A stretch of 64,000 nt of DNA, taken from positions 1 through 64,000 of the forward strand of contig NZ_VUNS01000009.1 of NCBI RefSeq assembly GCF_009695545.1, written 5' to 3'. Position numbers and translations under genes: made by a program. Within the stretch, counting starts at the first letter, position 1. Every line of letters starts with the position of its first letter. This document shows, piece after piece, positions 7,623 to 16,220 of this stretch. Under the pieces are notes generated by a model that was not told where the DNA came from, searched no databases, and was given only the letters and a program-made list of their open reading frames with translations. The DNA is from Victivallis lenta (GTDB lineage: Bacteria > Verrucomicrobiota > Lentisphaeria > Victivallales > Victivallaceae).

Positions 7623-9476
7623 TCACGCAAATCCGGCTTCGGCCATGCGGGCCTCGCGGATCATTCCGGCCGTGGCGATGGCGTGGAGCTCCGCAAAGAG
7701 TCCGCCCTTCCCGAGCAGCTCCTCGTACGAGCCCGATTCGACCACGCGTCCCTGATCCATCACAATGATCCGGTCCACATGCCGCAGCGTATTGAGGCGG
7801 TGCGCGATGATCAGCACGGTTTTCTGATGGCTCAAAGCGTCGAAACTCTGCTGAATGATCGCCTCGCTCTCCGGATCGAGCGCGCTGGTCGCTTCGTCAA
7901 GCAGCACGATCCGGCTCTCAAGCAGCATGCAGCGCGCAATCGCAAGCCGCTGGCGCTGGCCGCCCGAAAGACGGCTGCCGCGTTCGCCCACCCGGAACCG
8001 GAGCTGCCCCGGAAGCTTCTCGACGAACTCCCAGGCGCGCGCTTTTTTGAGCGCCTCGATCACCGCCGCCTCGTCCGCCTTCGGATTCGCGCAGTGCAGA
8101 TTTTCAAAGATCGTCGTGTCGAACAGATACGGGTCCTGCAGCACCACGCCGAAAAGCGCGCGGTAGTCGTGCAGCGGCAGTTTGCGGATATCCGTCCCGT
8201 CGAGCAGAACCGCGCCGCCGGACGGATCGTAGAAACGCATCAGCAGATTCGTCACCGTCGTCTTTCCGCAGCCGGAACGGCCGACGAGCGCGACGGTCTG
8301 CCGCGCCGGAATGACCAGACTCGCATCCTTCAGGATCAGCTGATCCGGCTCGTAACCGAAATCGACGTGGCGCAGCTCAAGCCCGCCGCAGACCTCCGCC
8401 GGAACCGGCACCGGGCGTTCGCACTCCTCGATGTCGCTGTGCGTGTCGAGCACCGTGAACAGCTGATCGAAAGCGACGCGCGTGGTCGTGAACTGCCCGT
8501 AAACGTTGGTCAGCGACTGAATGACCGTGATCAGCGTCGCCTGATAGCCGACGAACGCGACGAGCGTGCCGATCTCCATATTCTCGTCGAGCACCATATA
8601 GGCGCCGGTCACCACGACGGTCGCGGTCAGCAGATAGCTGATGTTTTCGGTGGTCAGCGAGAGCTTCATCGACTCCATGACGCTCGACAGCCACTTGCGC
8701 TGGGCGGTCCAGATTTCATCCTCGAATTCGCGCTGGACCTGTTCTTCCATGATGAAAGCCTGAATCGTCTTGTGGCCGTGCAGCTTATCCATAATCACCT
8801 CGGTCACGCGCATGCCGGCCTGCGCCGACTCCTTCGATTTCGTGTAGATCCGCTTCGACAGCTTCCGGGCGACGAAGACATAGCAGGCCGCCCCGGCGAT
8901 GATGACCAGCGTGAGCTGCCACGACAGATAGAGGCAGACGAAAAGACTGAAGAAAAGCCCGGTCACAAAAGTGGCGAACTGCTGCATGAAGCTCTGGATG
9001 AAGGTGCCGAGCGCATTGATCGAATTGCCGAACACCCGTTCGTACAGGAAACCGGACGGGAATTTGCTGTGAAACGACAGACAGAGCTTCTGCAGATGGT
9101 TGAACGACTGCGCGCGGAGGTGAAACACCACCGACTGCTGGATCAGATAGACATTGCTCATGGCCTGATACCAGAGGAAGGTGCGCCCGCACTCGACCAC
9201 GAGAAAGACCGCCGCCGCCGCCAGCGCATAATAGATGCCGTCCTCCCTGCCGTGAGTCTTGATTGCGGTATCGATGACGTATTTCGGAAAGAGCGGCACG
9301 GCCGCGAACGCCGCGCCGACCAGCATCAGCAGCACCGCCGTGCCGAGCATCCGGAATCTGTACGGCGCGAGCAGCGGGGCAAACCGCCGGAAAATTTCAC
9401 GCCAATGATAGTGTTCGACCCGGAACTGCGCTTCCGCCGATTGTTCCGCCGCCTGGTTCTCCGCTGCTTCCGCCAT
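7623..9476 (-). CDS. ABC transporter, fused permease and ATPase (MsbA-type exporter)
   Basis: 617-residue type IV ABC exporter half-transporter. An N-terminal six-helix membrane domain (residues about 50-330) is followed by a nucleotide-binding domain with Walker A GRSGCGKTT, the signature SGGQRQRLAIA and Walker B RIVLLDEATSALD, then the H-loop IIAHRL. The length is slightly above MsbA because of an acidic N-terminal extension. Homodimers of this class flip lipids, lipid A precursors or hydrophobic compounds outward. Start choice is uncertain: the ATG at 9476 has AGGAG abutting it, and the frame is open to an ATG at 9572. Confidence 0.88.
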   Translation of the reverse strand: MAEAAENQAAEQSAEAQFRVEHYHWREIFRRFAPLLAPYRFRMLGTAVLLMLVGAAFAAVPLFPKYVIDTAIKTHGREDGIYYALAAAAVFLVVECGRTFLWYQAMSNVYLIQQSVVFHLRAQSFNHLQKLCLSFHSKFPSGFLYERVFGNSINALGTFIQSFMQQFATFVTGLFFSLFVCLYLSWQLTLVIIAGAACYVFVARKLSKRIYTKSKESAQAGMRVTEVIMDKLHGHKTIQAFIMEEQVQREFEDEIWTAQRKWLSSVMESMKLSLTTENISYLLTATVVVTGAYMVLDENMEIGTLVAFVGYQATLITVIQSLTNVYGQFTTTRVAFDQLFTVLDTHSDIEECERPVPVPAEVCGGLELRHVDFGYEPDQLILKDASLVIPARQTVALVGRSGCGKTTVTNLLMRFYDPSGGAVLLDGTDIRKLPLHDYRALFGVVLQDPYLFDTTIFENLHCANPKADEAAVIEALKKARAWEFVEKLPGQLRFRVGERGSRLSGGQRQRLAIARCMLLESRIVLLDEATSALDPESEAIIQQSFDALSHQKTVLIIAHRLNTLRHVDRIIVMDQGRVVESGSYEELLGKGGLFAELHAIATAGMIREARMAEAGFA

Positions 9477-9651
9477 CTCCTGCCGACCGCTCCACAAATG
9501 TTGAATTTCGGACTTCCTGTAAAATAGCCGGAAAAGAGGCGAATGCAAATGCGGAAGAACCATTCCGGCCACAAAAAACGCGATTCCGCCGGCAAAAGAG
9601 GGGAACCGGGGCGACAGAGCGGTCCCGCCTGTTTCCCGGCCCCCTCCGCAA

Positions 9652-10038
9652 TCAGCCGCGCCCGATCCGGAAATTCCGGCGCCGGGCCGCCTCCATGAAT
9701 TTCAGCGCACGCGGCGCGTAATCCGGCTCCTCCGTGTCGCCGTACTCCCATGCGCGGCGGCCGACGCCCGAAATCTCCTCCGAGACAAGGCGCCGTTTCG
9801 GACCGGAACACGGCGGCTTCCGCGCCAGGTGAATCGCCTGCTCGAAGACGGCGCCGCACTCGCAGCGGTTCTCCGGGTCGATGCCGGTCCGGTCAAGGTA
9901 GAGCGCGACATCCGCCTCAGCCCCGGCAAGCGCGCTCTGCTTCACCTCTTCGGGCAGCAGCTTCCACTCCTCCCGGGCCAGATGGCGGCGGAAATACTCT
10001 TCCGCCGCGGATCTCAGTTCAACAAGTGTCATATTCAT
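9652..10038 (-). CDS. phage head completion/head-tail connector-like protein
   Basis: 128-residue protein directly after the major capsid gene. The N-terminus (MTLVELRSAAEEYFRRH, then ALAGAEADVALYL) resembles small gp6-type head-tail connector or head-completion proteins in which a short helical bundle follows the capsid gene. A CxC motif (NRCECG) and a basic tail follow. The start at 10038 has AGGAG five bases upstream, placed right behind the terminator hairpin at 10059-10079. The family call is by position and helical pattern only. Confidence 0.5.
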   Translation of the reverse strand: MNMTLVELRSAAEEYFRRHLAREEWKLLPEEVKQSALAGAEADVALYLDRTGIDPENRCECGAVFEQAIHLARKPPCSGPKRRLVSEEISGVGRRAWEYGDTEEPDYAPRALKFMEAARRRNFRIGRG

Positions 10039-10058
10039 ACTTTCTCCTGCCGGAAAAA

Positions 10059-10079
10059 GGGGGGCCGCACCGGCCCCCC
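10059..10079 (-). terminator. rho-independent terminator between capsid and head gene
   Basis: A 9-bp all-GC stem (10059-10067 with 10071-10079, 3-nt loop) is followed on the minus strand by five T. It lies between the capsid stop (10086) and the next start (10038), so capsid transcription would mostly end here, with read-through needed for the small head gene. Confidence 0.8.
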
Positions 10080-10085
10080 GAAATA

Positions 10086-11234
10086 TCAGTTTCCGCCGCG
10101 GAGCGCCGCAAGCGCGGTCGCGCTGGCCTTCAGGTTGCTGATCCGGCAGAGACGCGCGCCGGCGTTCCTGAAGACGAAAGTGACTTCCCCGAGCGCCATG
10201 CGCTTGATGCCGTCGAACCCCTTCGGCGTCGCATCCGAGTCGGTGATCGCGCGTCCTTTCAGGCTGGCCAGGCCGAAACCGGCCGGATCGATGATCCAGC
10301 TGTCGGTGTCCGGCATGTCAGGATCGGCCATGACCGTCATGCCGCGACCGTTGATCTCGTTCACGATCACCGCGACATAGGCGCCGCGCCGGTCGTCGGA
10401 ACGGACGATCTGCAGCTGGTTCTTATACTCGTTCGACAGAACCCGCGCCTGTCCCGGCGAGCAGAGGATCAGCGACGGGTCGCCGCCCGCGCCGAGCACT
10501 GCCTGAGCCGCATCGTTCACCACGACGCTGTCGAGCGCGGCGGCAGAAGCATCGACCGAGAGCCCGTTGTCGCCGCAGCCGAAGAAGTAGAGCCCGCCCG
10601 CTTCGCCGCGCGCCGACGCGGTCGCTTCGACCCGGCGGCCGAAAAGCGCCACGCGGTTCAGGTCGCGCGCCAGCTCGCCGAGCGCAAAGGCGGTCTGCTT
10701 GTTGAGCTGGTTGTCGACCGTGCCGAAAACATTGACCGCGAGCGCACTGCCGGAGAGAATGATGTCCTTGCGGAAAATCTGCGTGCAGTTGAACCCGGTC
10801 TGTCCGGTCAGGCCGGTTTCGTCGCCGTCGCCGGGGTTGCTGCCCTCCTGCACCGGCGTCGAAACGATCGACAGCACGTCGTCCGCCGCCGGCGCTGCGG
10901 TCTTGGAACCGTTCGCGCTGACCAGCGCGACGGTGAAGCCCGACGACGTCACCGTGGCAACCCGGAAAAGCGCCGAATCGTCCTTCACGACCACGAGCGT
11001 ACCGACCTTCAGCTTCGCGAGGTCGGCGGCCGAGGCCGACAGCGTGCCGGACGAAACGGCAGTGACCGTCACGCTGCGCCCGGTCAGCTGGTCCTCAAGC
11101 CACTCGTGCTTCTGCTGCGTCGCATCCTCGCTCGGCTTGAAGAGGCTGATAAAACGCGGCTCGTCCTTGATCACGGTCGAAAGCACGTCGGAGAGGTCGC
11201 GCTTCTTATTCTGGAAACTGTAGCTGTACAACAT
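10086..11234 (-). CDS. phage major capsid protein, SU10/DUF5309-like
   Basis: 382-residue protein with the pattern of SU10-like (DUF5309) major capsid proteins. It has an N-terminal arm (KKRDLSDVLSTVIKDEPRFISLF) and HEWLEDQL, a variable beta-insert, the segment QIFRKDIILSGSA followed by helical QTAFALGELARDLNRVALFG, then AVLGAGGDPSLILCSPGQA and a final strand-rich part ending in GNAGARL-like residues. The frame is intact and base use equals that of host genes. Start ATG at 11234 with GCAGGAG ten bases upstream. Preceded by a scaffold-like gene and followed by a terminator and a head-completion-like gene. No portal, terminase or tail gene is in the window. Confidence 0.75.
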   Translation of the reverse strand: MLYSYSFQNKKRDLSDVLSTVIKDEPRFISLFKPSEDATQQKHEWLEDQLTGRSVTVTAVSSGTLSASAADLAKLKVGTLVVVKDDSALFRVATVTSSGFTVALVSANGSKTAAPAADDVLSIVSTPVQEGSNPGDGDETGLTGQTGFNCTQIFRKDIILSGSALAVNVFGTVDNQLNKQTAFALGELARDLNRVALFGRRVEATASARGEAGGLYFFGCGDNGLSVDASAAALDSVVVNDAAQAVLGAGGDPSLILCSPGQARVLSNEYKNQLQIVRSDDRRGAYVAVIVNEINGRGMTVMADPDMPDTDSWIIDPAGFGLASLKGRAITDSDATPKGFDGIKRMALGEVTFVFRNAGARLCRISNLKASATALAALRGGN

Positions 11235-11259
11235 ATTGTGGAAACTCCTGCAATTCTGG

Positions 11260-11814
11260 TTATTCGTTCACGGCGGGAACTTCGGCGAGAAGCGACACGA
11301 TGTCGTCCCCGCTCCGGTCGGCCCGTGCCGGGGCCGGCGGCACCTCGGGCGCACCCGGGGCCAGATCGAGCTTGAAAAAACGCGGCGAACTTTCGCGCAG
11401 CCGTTCGAGGAACGCCCCGGCCGCCTCGGGCGACTCCGGATCGATCCGGTTCCGGGCGCACAGATACTCGAGGTAGTCGGCGTCGGTGAAGCCGTGCTCC
11501 TGCGCGATGCTCTCGATCCGGCGGCGGAAACCGATGCGGGCGAGCTCCTGCTTCGCGGCGTCGCGTTCGGCTCCCGCGCTCTCGAGGCTTTCGCGCAGCC
11601 GGGCGAGTTCGGCGTCATAGCGGCGCTTGAGCTGTTCCGGCTCGGTAAGGGCGCTCTTCTCGAGCTCCTCGATCCGGGCTTCGAGTTCGCGGTTGCGTTT
11701 CTCGAGTTCGGAGGAACCGGCGTCGCCGGGGCGGAAGCCGGCCAGCCGGGCGCGTTCCGCCTCGCTCAGAGCCTCCCCCGCCGCGGCTTTTCCGATGATC
11801 TCCATCAGATCCAT
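11260..11814 (-). CDS. phage scaffolding-like coiled-coil protein
   Basis: 184-residue acidic protein with a long predicted coiled coil (ELEKRNRELEARIEELEK, then LARLRESLESAGAERDAA) and a C-terminal charged, Pro-rich segment. This composition and its place just before the major capsid gene fit a capsid scaffolding protein, which directs shell assembly and is then lost. The ATG at 11814 is chosen because GGGAG lies 8 nt upstream; the frame is open to 11901, but those codons look non-coding. No scaffold family was identified by sequence. Confidence 0.55.
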   Translation of the reverse strand: MDLMEIIGKAAAGEALSEAERARLAGFRPGDAGSSELEKRNRELEARIEELEKSALTEPEQLKRRYDAELARLRESLESAGAERDAAKQELARIGFRRRIESIAQEHGFTDADYLEYLCARNRIDPESPEAAGAFLERLRESSPRFFKLDLAPGAPEVPPAPARADRSGDDIVSLLAEVPAVNE

Positions 11815-12035
11815 TGGCAATTCTCCCTGTTGATGGTCACTTTCGTCAGGCTCCGCCGGAAGCGGTCCTTTCCGGCACGGCATGCGGCCTGAACTCACCA
11901 ACGGGAATTTCTGTCAACCCGCCGCCTCAGAAACGGCCGGAAACAGCAACCGTTCCGAATTTTTTCATGCACGATATTTTATGAATATTTGTTTCTTGAA
12001 TATTTCATCAATTCTGCCCGAGGTCCGGAATCACG
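11815..12035. other. AT-rich gap upstream of the capsid module
   Basis: The stretch holds no convincing gene. Positions 11958-12010 are much more AT-rich than the surroundings and contain an imperfect inverted or direct repeat around GAATATTT at 11983-12006. On the minus strand TTGATG (12007-12012) and a TATTCA-like box form at most a weak promoter for the capsid genes. Confidence 0.35.
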
Positions 12036-12259
12036 ATGGACGGGCCTAAACACGTCTTCGGCCTCTTCCGCAAAGGCGGCACGCCCGAACCGGTGACCGC
12101 CGCCCGTACAACAACGCCCCTGCGTCTTCGAAGGAAGCAGCTCTCGGCACCCTGGCCCCCCCGGCCGGGACGATCCCGGCGGGGCCGGCGGCATCGAATT
12201 CCCGCGCCGACAACAGCGACAACCCGGCGTTCTGGTCGCTGCTCCGCCTGAAAAAGTGA
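12036..12259 (+). pseudogene. possible small frameshifted ORF
   Basis: Starting at the ATG at 12036, one frame reads FGLFRKGGTPEPVTAA. After about 12100 the protein-like reading moves to another frame, ending in NPAFWSLLRLKK and a TGA at 12257-12259. Joined, this would be a 70-75 residue Ala/Pro-rich protein. No ribosome site or family was seen. It may be a decayed phage-island gene, or a chance reading. Confidence 0.2.
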
Positions 12260-12262
12260 AAA

Positions 12263-12292
12263 CGGGCGGAACGGCCGAAGCCGTTCCGCCCG
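12263..12292 (-). terminator. rho-independent terminator of the GH-A glycosidase gene
   Basis: A perfect 13-bp stem (12263-12275 with 12280-12292) closes a four-base loop that reads TTCG on the minus strand, followed by TTTT. It lies 19 nt after the stop of the minus-strand glycosidase at 12311. Confidence 0.85.
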
Positions 12293-12310
12293 CAAAAAAC
12301 AGACTGACTG

Positions 12311-15235
12311 TTACTGGGCGAAGACGATTTTCACATTCCGAATCCAGTAGACGGGGCGGTCCACCTGCGGATTCATGCCGATCCGCAGCTGTTCGATATC
12401 GGCCGGGTCGATCGTGTCCGGGAAGCGGACCGTCCGCTCCTCCCACTTCGCCGACGGTTTGTCATAGGGCAGATCGACGGAACTGCCCTGTTCCTTCTCC
12501 CTGCCCATCACGGCCATCAGGTAGCACTTGCTGATCTTGTCCGCCGGGACGTCGGTGCGGATTTCGAACGAGATTCCGGCCGCTCCCTTCAGCGACTCCT
12601 GCGGCAACTGGAGCACGTATTCCGGATAGACCCAGCGGTCCACGTTCGGCGGAAATTTCACCGCGAACCGAACCGCCTGCTCATTGCCGTCATAGCCGAT
12701 CTCCATGCCGCCGGCCGCGTTTTTCCGCCAGTTGACCGGGTCTTCCGTGCCGACGATGCCGACTTTGCGGCCGCCCTGCATGAGCTTGCCGACCGCCACG
12801 ACCGGCGCCACCAGCGGCGTCGCCGGCTTACCTTCGAATACACCGTCAACCTTGAGCGCGCCGCGGAACTCCCCGTTCAGCTCCGGCGTGAAGCCGAGCT
12901 CGAATTCGGCCTTGCCGAACGGCGGAACGGTCACCGCCTCCGGAACTCCGGTCACTTTACCGCCCGAAACGGCGATCCGGCCGGATTTCGCACGGTCCGA
13001 AAGGTTGAACACCTGAAGTTTCAGCTTCGCATTGTCCTTCTTCACGTCCACGCTGTCCTTGCCGCTCGAAAGCACGAAGTCATCCGAAAGCTCGGTACGG
13101 AACACGATGGTCCGGTCGAAGCCGTCCGCCGAAGCACCGCGCTTGGCGACCGCCCGGAACGGCACGGCCGGCGTCAGCCCGGAGAGTCCGGAGAGGAAGG
13201 CGGGCAGCCGGGTCGCCTCCAGCTTCAGCTTTCCATCCGCCGCCTTCACCTCGAACGGAGTCCCGAATGCGTTGCAGCCGGTGTAGACGCCGTCCTTCAC
13301 ATCCAGCGTAAAACCGCGCCGGTACAGATCCTTGAAATCGCGGTCCGGGCGGTTCGACTCGGTCTCGATGCCGGTCACGCTCCAGTAAACGAGCGTCTGC
13401 GACCCGTCCGGCTGACGATAGAGGAAACCGCGGATTCCGTCGCCGAGCTCCATGGCGCCGAGGTAAACCGCACTGCCGAGCCGGTCGGTCAGCGTGGAAA
13501 ACACGACGAAACCGGGCTTGACCGTAAAATCACGGCGCATGAGTCCCCAGTCCTTGTTGCCGTTCCGCTCGTTGTAGGGCGGCAGGACGAAGAAGAAATC
13601 GCGGTCCACCCCGAACGACTGCATGGTGATCATGACCTTCGGCAGAATTTCGGAAACCAGGAGCTCCTGTTCCGGCGAATGCGCCTTCATCCCCGCAATC
13701 ACCGAAGAGACGCGGCCCGATCCTTCCGAATCGGTGCCGTTTTCGGTGAACCAGAGCGGACGGTCAGCGATGCCGTGGCGCTCCATATAGCTCCGGACGT
13801 TCTCCATGATGGCCGGGTAGTCCCGGATCGCCCGGTAGGCGTGGACGTTGAAGATGTCGAAGTAACGCCCCGCCCCGTTCTCCATGACCACGTCGGCATA
13901 CTGCGGGAGCGGAATCATCGCATAGCCGCCGATGGCGACCGGCAATTCCGGGTCAGCCGCCTTGTACCCGAGGTAGGCCGCTTTCAGCGCCGATGCATAA
14001 TCCCACGCGGACTCCGGCGCAAAACCGATGTCCTGCTCGTTCCAGAACTCCCAGTCGGTCATGGTTCCCCGGAACGCTCCGGCGACCTCCTTCGCATAGC
14101 GGTAGACGGCGACAAGATCGCCCGGCAGGTTCGTCGTATTCGTTTTGGCCCACCGCGGCGCGTTGTGGTACATGCCGGAGGCCCTGATGCCGCGCTCCGC
14201 CAGCAGCTTCGCGTTGAGGCCGTACTGCTTCCAGTCGTATTTCCCAGGTTCCGGCTCGCAGTCGGCCCAGCTCATGCGCTCGCGGACAATCTCGATGCCG
14301 CCGCGCCGGATCAGCTCCGAAAGCAGTTCATAGGCGTCGCCCGGATAAACCGGATTCGCCGGATCGGGACGTCCGAGCCAGCTCTGGCCGGAATCGATCG
14401 CAAAAAACGTATCGGGGTTGCGGAGGCGCGAGGCCGGGTCCGGCACGACCGCAAAGCTGCGGACTCCGGAAAACGGCGCCTCCGCCGACTCCACAGCCAG
14501 CTGGTAATAGCCGTTCGGCAGCGCAGGCAGCCGCAGCTCCTCCCGGCCGGAACCGGGCCACTCGCCGGAACGCAGAACCTCGCCATTCCAGCCCAGCAGC
14601 TTCCAGCGGAGCGGCAGCGCCGCATACGGTTTCAGGCTGAACGTCAGCGGCTCGCCCTGGACAAAGACCGAACCCGGCGCATGAACGGTGATCGTCGAAG
14701 CGGCGTCGAAACCTCCCTTCGGGGGTTTCGAACTCAGCATTTCGAGATTGCGGATATAGAACGTCGTCTTCTCCGAACGCGGATTGGCGCCGATCCGGAT
14801 CGACTTCACGGCGGCGGGATCGGCCGCCGTCTCCGGAACCCTGACCGTGACGGTCTGCCACTCCGGCTTCAGCTCCGGCAGCGTGACGTACGGCGGCTTG
14901 CCGTCATACATCAGATAAGCGTGCCTGTAGCCCTTGCCGCCCGCCGGCTGCACGGCCTTGATGTCGAAACGGATGGCCTCGACATCGGCCAGGGACTCAT
15001 CCGCACCGAAACGGATGCCGGGATAGCACCAGAAATCGGTTCCCGGCTTGAATTCGACATCGAACCGGACCGCCTTCTCCGCCGCATCATTGCTGATCGT
15101 CAGGCGCCCCGAACTGTTATGGTCGAACCGCGAAGCGGTATTCAGCCGCTCCGACCACGGCAGCGGACGCAGTTCGGCGGCGGAACACGCCGCCGCCAGA
15201 CATGCGACCGACAACAGACCCGTCAGAAATTTCAT
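12311..15235 (-). CDS. secreted clan GH-A glycoside hydrolase with flanking CBM-like domains
   Basis: 974-residue exported enzyme with signal peptide MKFLTGLLSVACLAAACSA. A CBM-like beta-sandwich (about residues 45-165) is followed by an Ig-like linker and a TIM barrel (about 270-600) with likely acid/base Glu in WEFWNEQD (about residue 400) and nucleophile Glu in WFTENGTD (about 498), the GH39/GH5-like arrangement. After a beta-rich part, the last 130 residues repeat the N-terminal domain (compare IGANPRSEKTTFYIRN with IGMNPQVDRPVYWIRN). The substrate cannot be read. The start has a GGGGGG ribosome site, a promoter at 15298-15326 and a terminator at 12263-12292, so it is monocistronic. Confidence 0.8.
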   Translation of the reverse strand: MKFLTGLLSVACLAAACSAAELRPLPWSERLNTASRFDHNSSGRLTISNDAAEKAVRFDVEFKPGTDFWCYPGIRFGADESLADVEAIRFDIKAVQPAGGKGYRHAYLMYDGKPPYVTLPELKPEWQTVTVRVPETAADPAAVKSIRIGANPRSEKTTFYIRNLEMLSSKPPKGGFDAASTITVHAPGSVFVQGEPLTFSLKPYAALPLRWKLLGWNGEVLRSGEWPGSGREELRLPALPNGYYQLAVESAEAPFSGVRSFAVVPDPASRLRNPDTFFAIDSGQSWLGRPDPANPVYPGDAYELLSELIRRGGIEIVRERMSWADCEPEPGKYDWKQYGLNAKLLAERGIRASGMYHNAPRWAKTNTTNLPGDLVAVYRYAKEVAGAFRGTMTDWEFWNEQDIGFAPESAWDYASALKAAYLGYKAADPELPVAIGGYAMIPLPQYADVVMENGAGRYFDIFNVHAYRAIRDYPAIMENVRSYMERHGIADRPLWFTENGTDSEGSGRVSSVIAGMKAHSPEQELLVSEILPKVMITMQSFGVDRDFFFVLPPYNERNGNKDWGLMRRDFTVKPGFVVFSTLTDRLGSAVYLGAMELGDGIRGFLYRQPDGSQTLVYWSVTGIETESNRPDRDFKDLYRRGFTLDVKDGVYTGCNAFGTPFEVKAADGKLKLEATRLPAFLSGLSGLTPAVPFRAVAKRGASADGFDRTIVFRTELSDDFVLSSGKDSVDVKKDNAKLKLQVFNLSDRAKSGRIAVSGGKVTGVPEAVTVPPFGKAEFELGFTPELNGEFRGALKVDGVFEGKPATPLVAPVVAVGKLMQGGRKVGIVGTEDPVNWRKNAAGGMEIGYDGNEQAVRFAVKFPPNVDRWVYPEYVLQLPQESLKGAAGISFEIRTDVPADKISKCYLMAVMGREKEQGSSVDLPYDKPSAKWEERTVRFPDTIDPADIEQLRIGMNPQVDRPVYWIRNVKIVFAQ

Positions 15236-15297
15236 CTCTGCCCCCCTTTGATTTGGTAACCGTTCATTTTCCGGCTATTGGTTGCTTCCGACCATAT

Positions 15298-15326
15298 ATT
15301 ATAGCAAAGTCCTATAACAAATTCAA
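15298..15326 (-). promoter_or_regulatory. sigma-70-like promoter of the GH-A glycosidase gene
   Basis: On the minus strand TTGAAT (15326-15321) and a perfect TATAAT (15303-15298) are separated by 17 bp, about 60 nt upstream of the start at 15235. The rest of the 15236-15541 gap holds only this promoter and the rubrerythrin terminator. Confidence 0.65.
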
Positions 15327-15442
15327 TACCGTCATCGAAATTTTTTCGAATTTATCGACAGCCGAAACAAAGGGAGAGGGTGCGGACGGCTGAACAGGCA
15401 TCGCCGCAAACCGGACGGCGTTTCCCCCCGCATGAACAAAAA

Positions 15443-15480
15443 CTGCCGGCCGGAACGGCATACACCGTTCCGGCCGGCAG
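15443..15480 (-). terminator. rho-independent terminator after rubrerythrin
   Basis: A perfect 16-bp inverted repeat (15443-15458 with 15465-15480, 6-nt loop) is followed on the minus strand by TTTTTG. It lies about 60 nt after the rubrerythrin stop. Confidence 0.85.
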
Positions 15481-15541
15481 GCCATAATCGATCATCCCCG
15501 CCCGCCGGCATCCGGCCGGCCCGGGGTTCAGCAGCAGAAGC

Positions 15542-16117
15542 TTACCAGTTTTCGGCGAGAACTTCAAAATGAGCCTGCGGATGCGCGCAGGCCGGGCAGA
15601 CCAGCGGCGCCTCGAAGCCGACGTGCAGATAGCCGCAGTTCAAGCAGCGCCAGACGATCTCTTTCGGCTTCTTGAAGACGGTGCCGTTCTGCACGTTTTC
15701 GAGCAGGGCGCGGTAGCGGCGTTCATGCTGCTTTTCGGCGACGCAGACATGATCCCACACCGCGGCGATTTCGGGGAAACCCTCTTCGCGCGCCTTCGCG
15801 GCGAAAGCCGGATAGAGATTGTGCCACTCGTCGTATTCGCCGCCGGCAGCTTCCTTCAGGTTCGTCGCCGTGTCGGAGATGATTCCGGCCGGGAAACTCG
15901 CGGTGATTTCGAGTTCGCCGCCCTCGAGGAACTTGAAGAAGCGCTTGGCGTGCTCCTTTTCCTGATTCGCGGTCTCCTCGAAGATATTCGCAATCTGAAC
16001 GAAACCCTCTTTGCGCGCCACTCCGGCGAAATAGGTGTACCGGTTCCGGGCCTGCGATTCCCCGGCGAACGACTTCAGAAGATTCTTTTCGGTTTCAGTG
16101 CCTTTGACGGACTTCAT
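15542..16117 (-). CDS. rbr: rubrerythrin
   Basis: 191-residue non-haem iron protein that reduces hydrogen peroxide in anaerobes. The N-terminal four-helix di-iron domain shows KSFAGESQARNRYTYFA and a second ExxH-type set (EETANQEKEHAKRFF, CVAEKQHERRYRALL). The C-terminal rubredoxin-like domain has two CxxC knuckles (WRCLNCGYLHVG and LVCPACAHPQ). Length and domain order are standard. It has its own promoter (16174-16202) and a strong terminator, so it is a single-gene unit. It points to an anaerobic or microaerophilic lifestyle. Confidence 0.96.
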   Translation of the reverse strand: MKSVKGTETEKNLLKSFAGESQARNRYTYFAGVARKEGFVQIANIFEETANQEKEHAKRFFKFLEGGELEITASFPAGIISDTATNLKEAAGGEYDEWHNLYPAFAAKAREEGFPEIAAVWDHVCVAEKQHERRYRALLENVQNGTVFKKPKEIVWRCLNCGYLHVGFEAPLVCPACAHPQAHFEVLAENW

Positions 16118-16173
16118 AATGCATTTTCCTCTCTTTTATGGTTGCCGCGCTTCATAAGAAGAAACGCTATTTA

Positions 16174-16202
16174 TATATAGCAGGGGATAGCGGGAAAGTC
16201 AA
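16174..16202 (-). promoter_or_regulatory. sigma-70-like promoter of rubrerythrin
   Basis: On the minus strand TTGACT (16202-16197) and TATATA (16179-16174) are separated by 17 bp, about 55 nt upstream of the start. The promoter begins directly after the ibrB-like stop at 16221. Confidence 0.7.
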
Positions 16203-16220
16203 GCTTCCCGTTCAAAAAAC

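Noticed and set aside
7149-9527. A 792-codon plus-strand reading frame opposite the ABC exporter.
   Set aside because: The minus strand carries complete Walker A, signature and Walker B motifs; the plus reading is an Arg/His-rich shadow.
11979-12446. A 155-codon minus-strand reading frame downstream of the glycosidase.
   Set aside because: It crosses the strong terminator and the glycosidase 3' end and is Arg/Pro-rich without homology.
13679-15259. A 526-codon plus-strand reading frame opposite the clan GH-A glycosidase.
   Set aside because: Antisense shadow of a domain-supported gene, with Arg-rich translation and no ribosome site.
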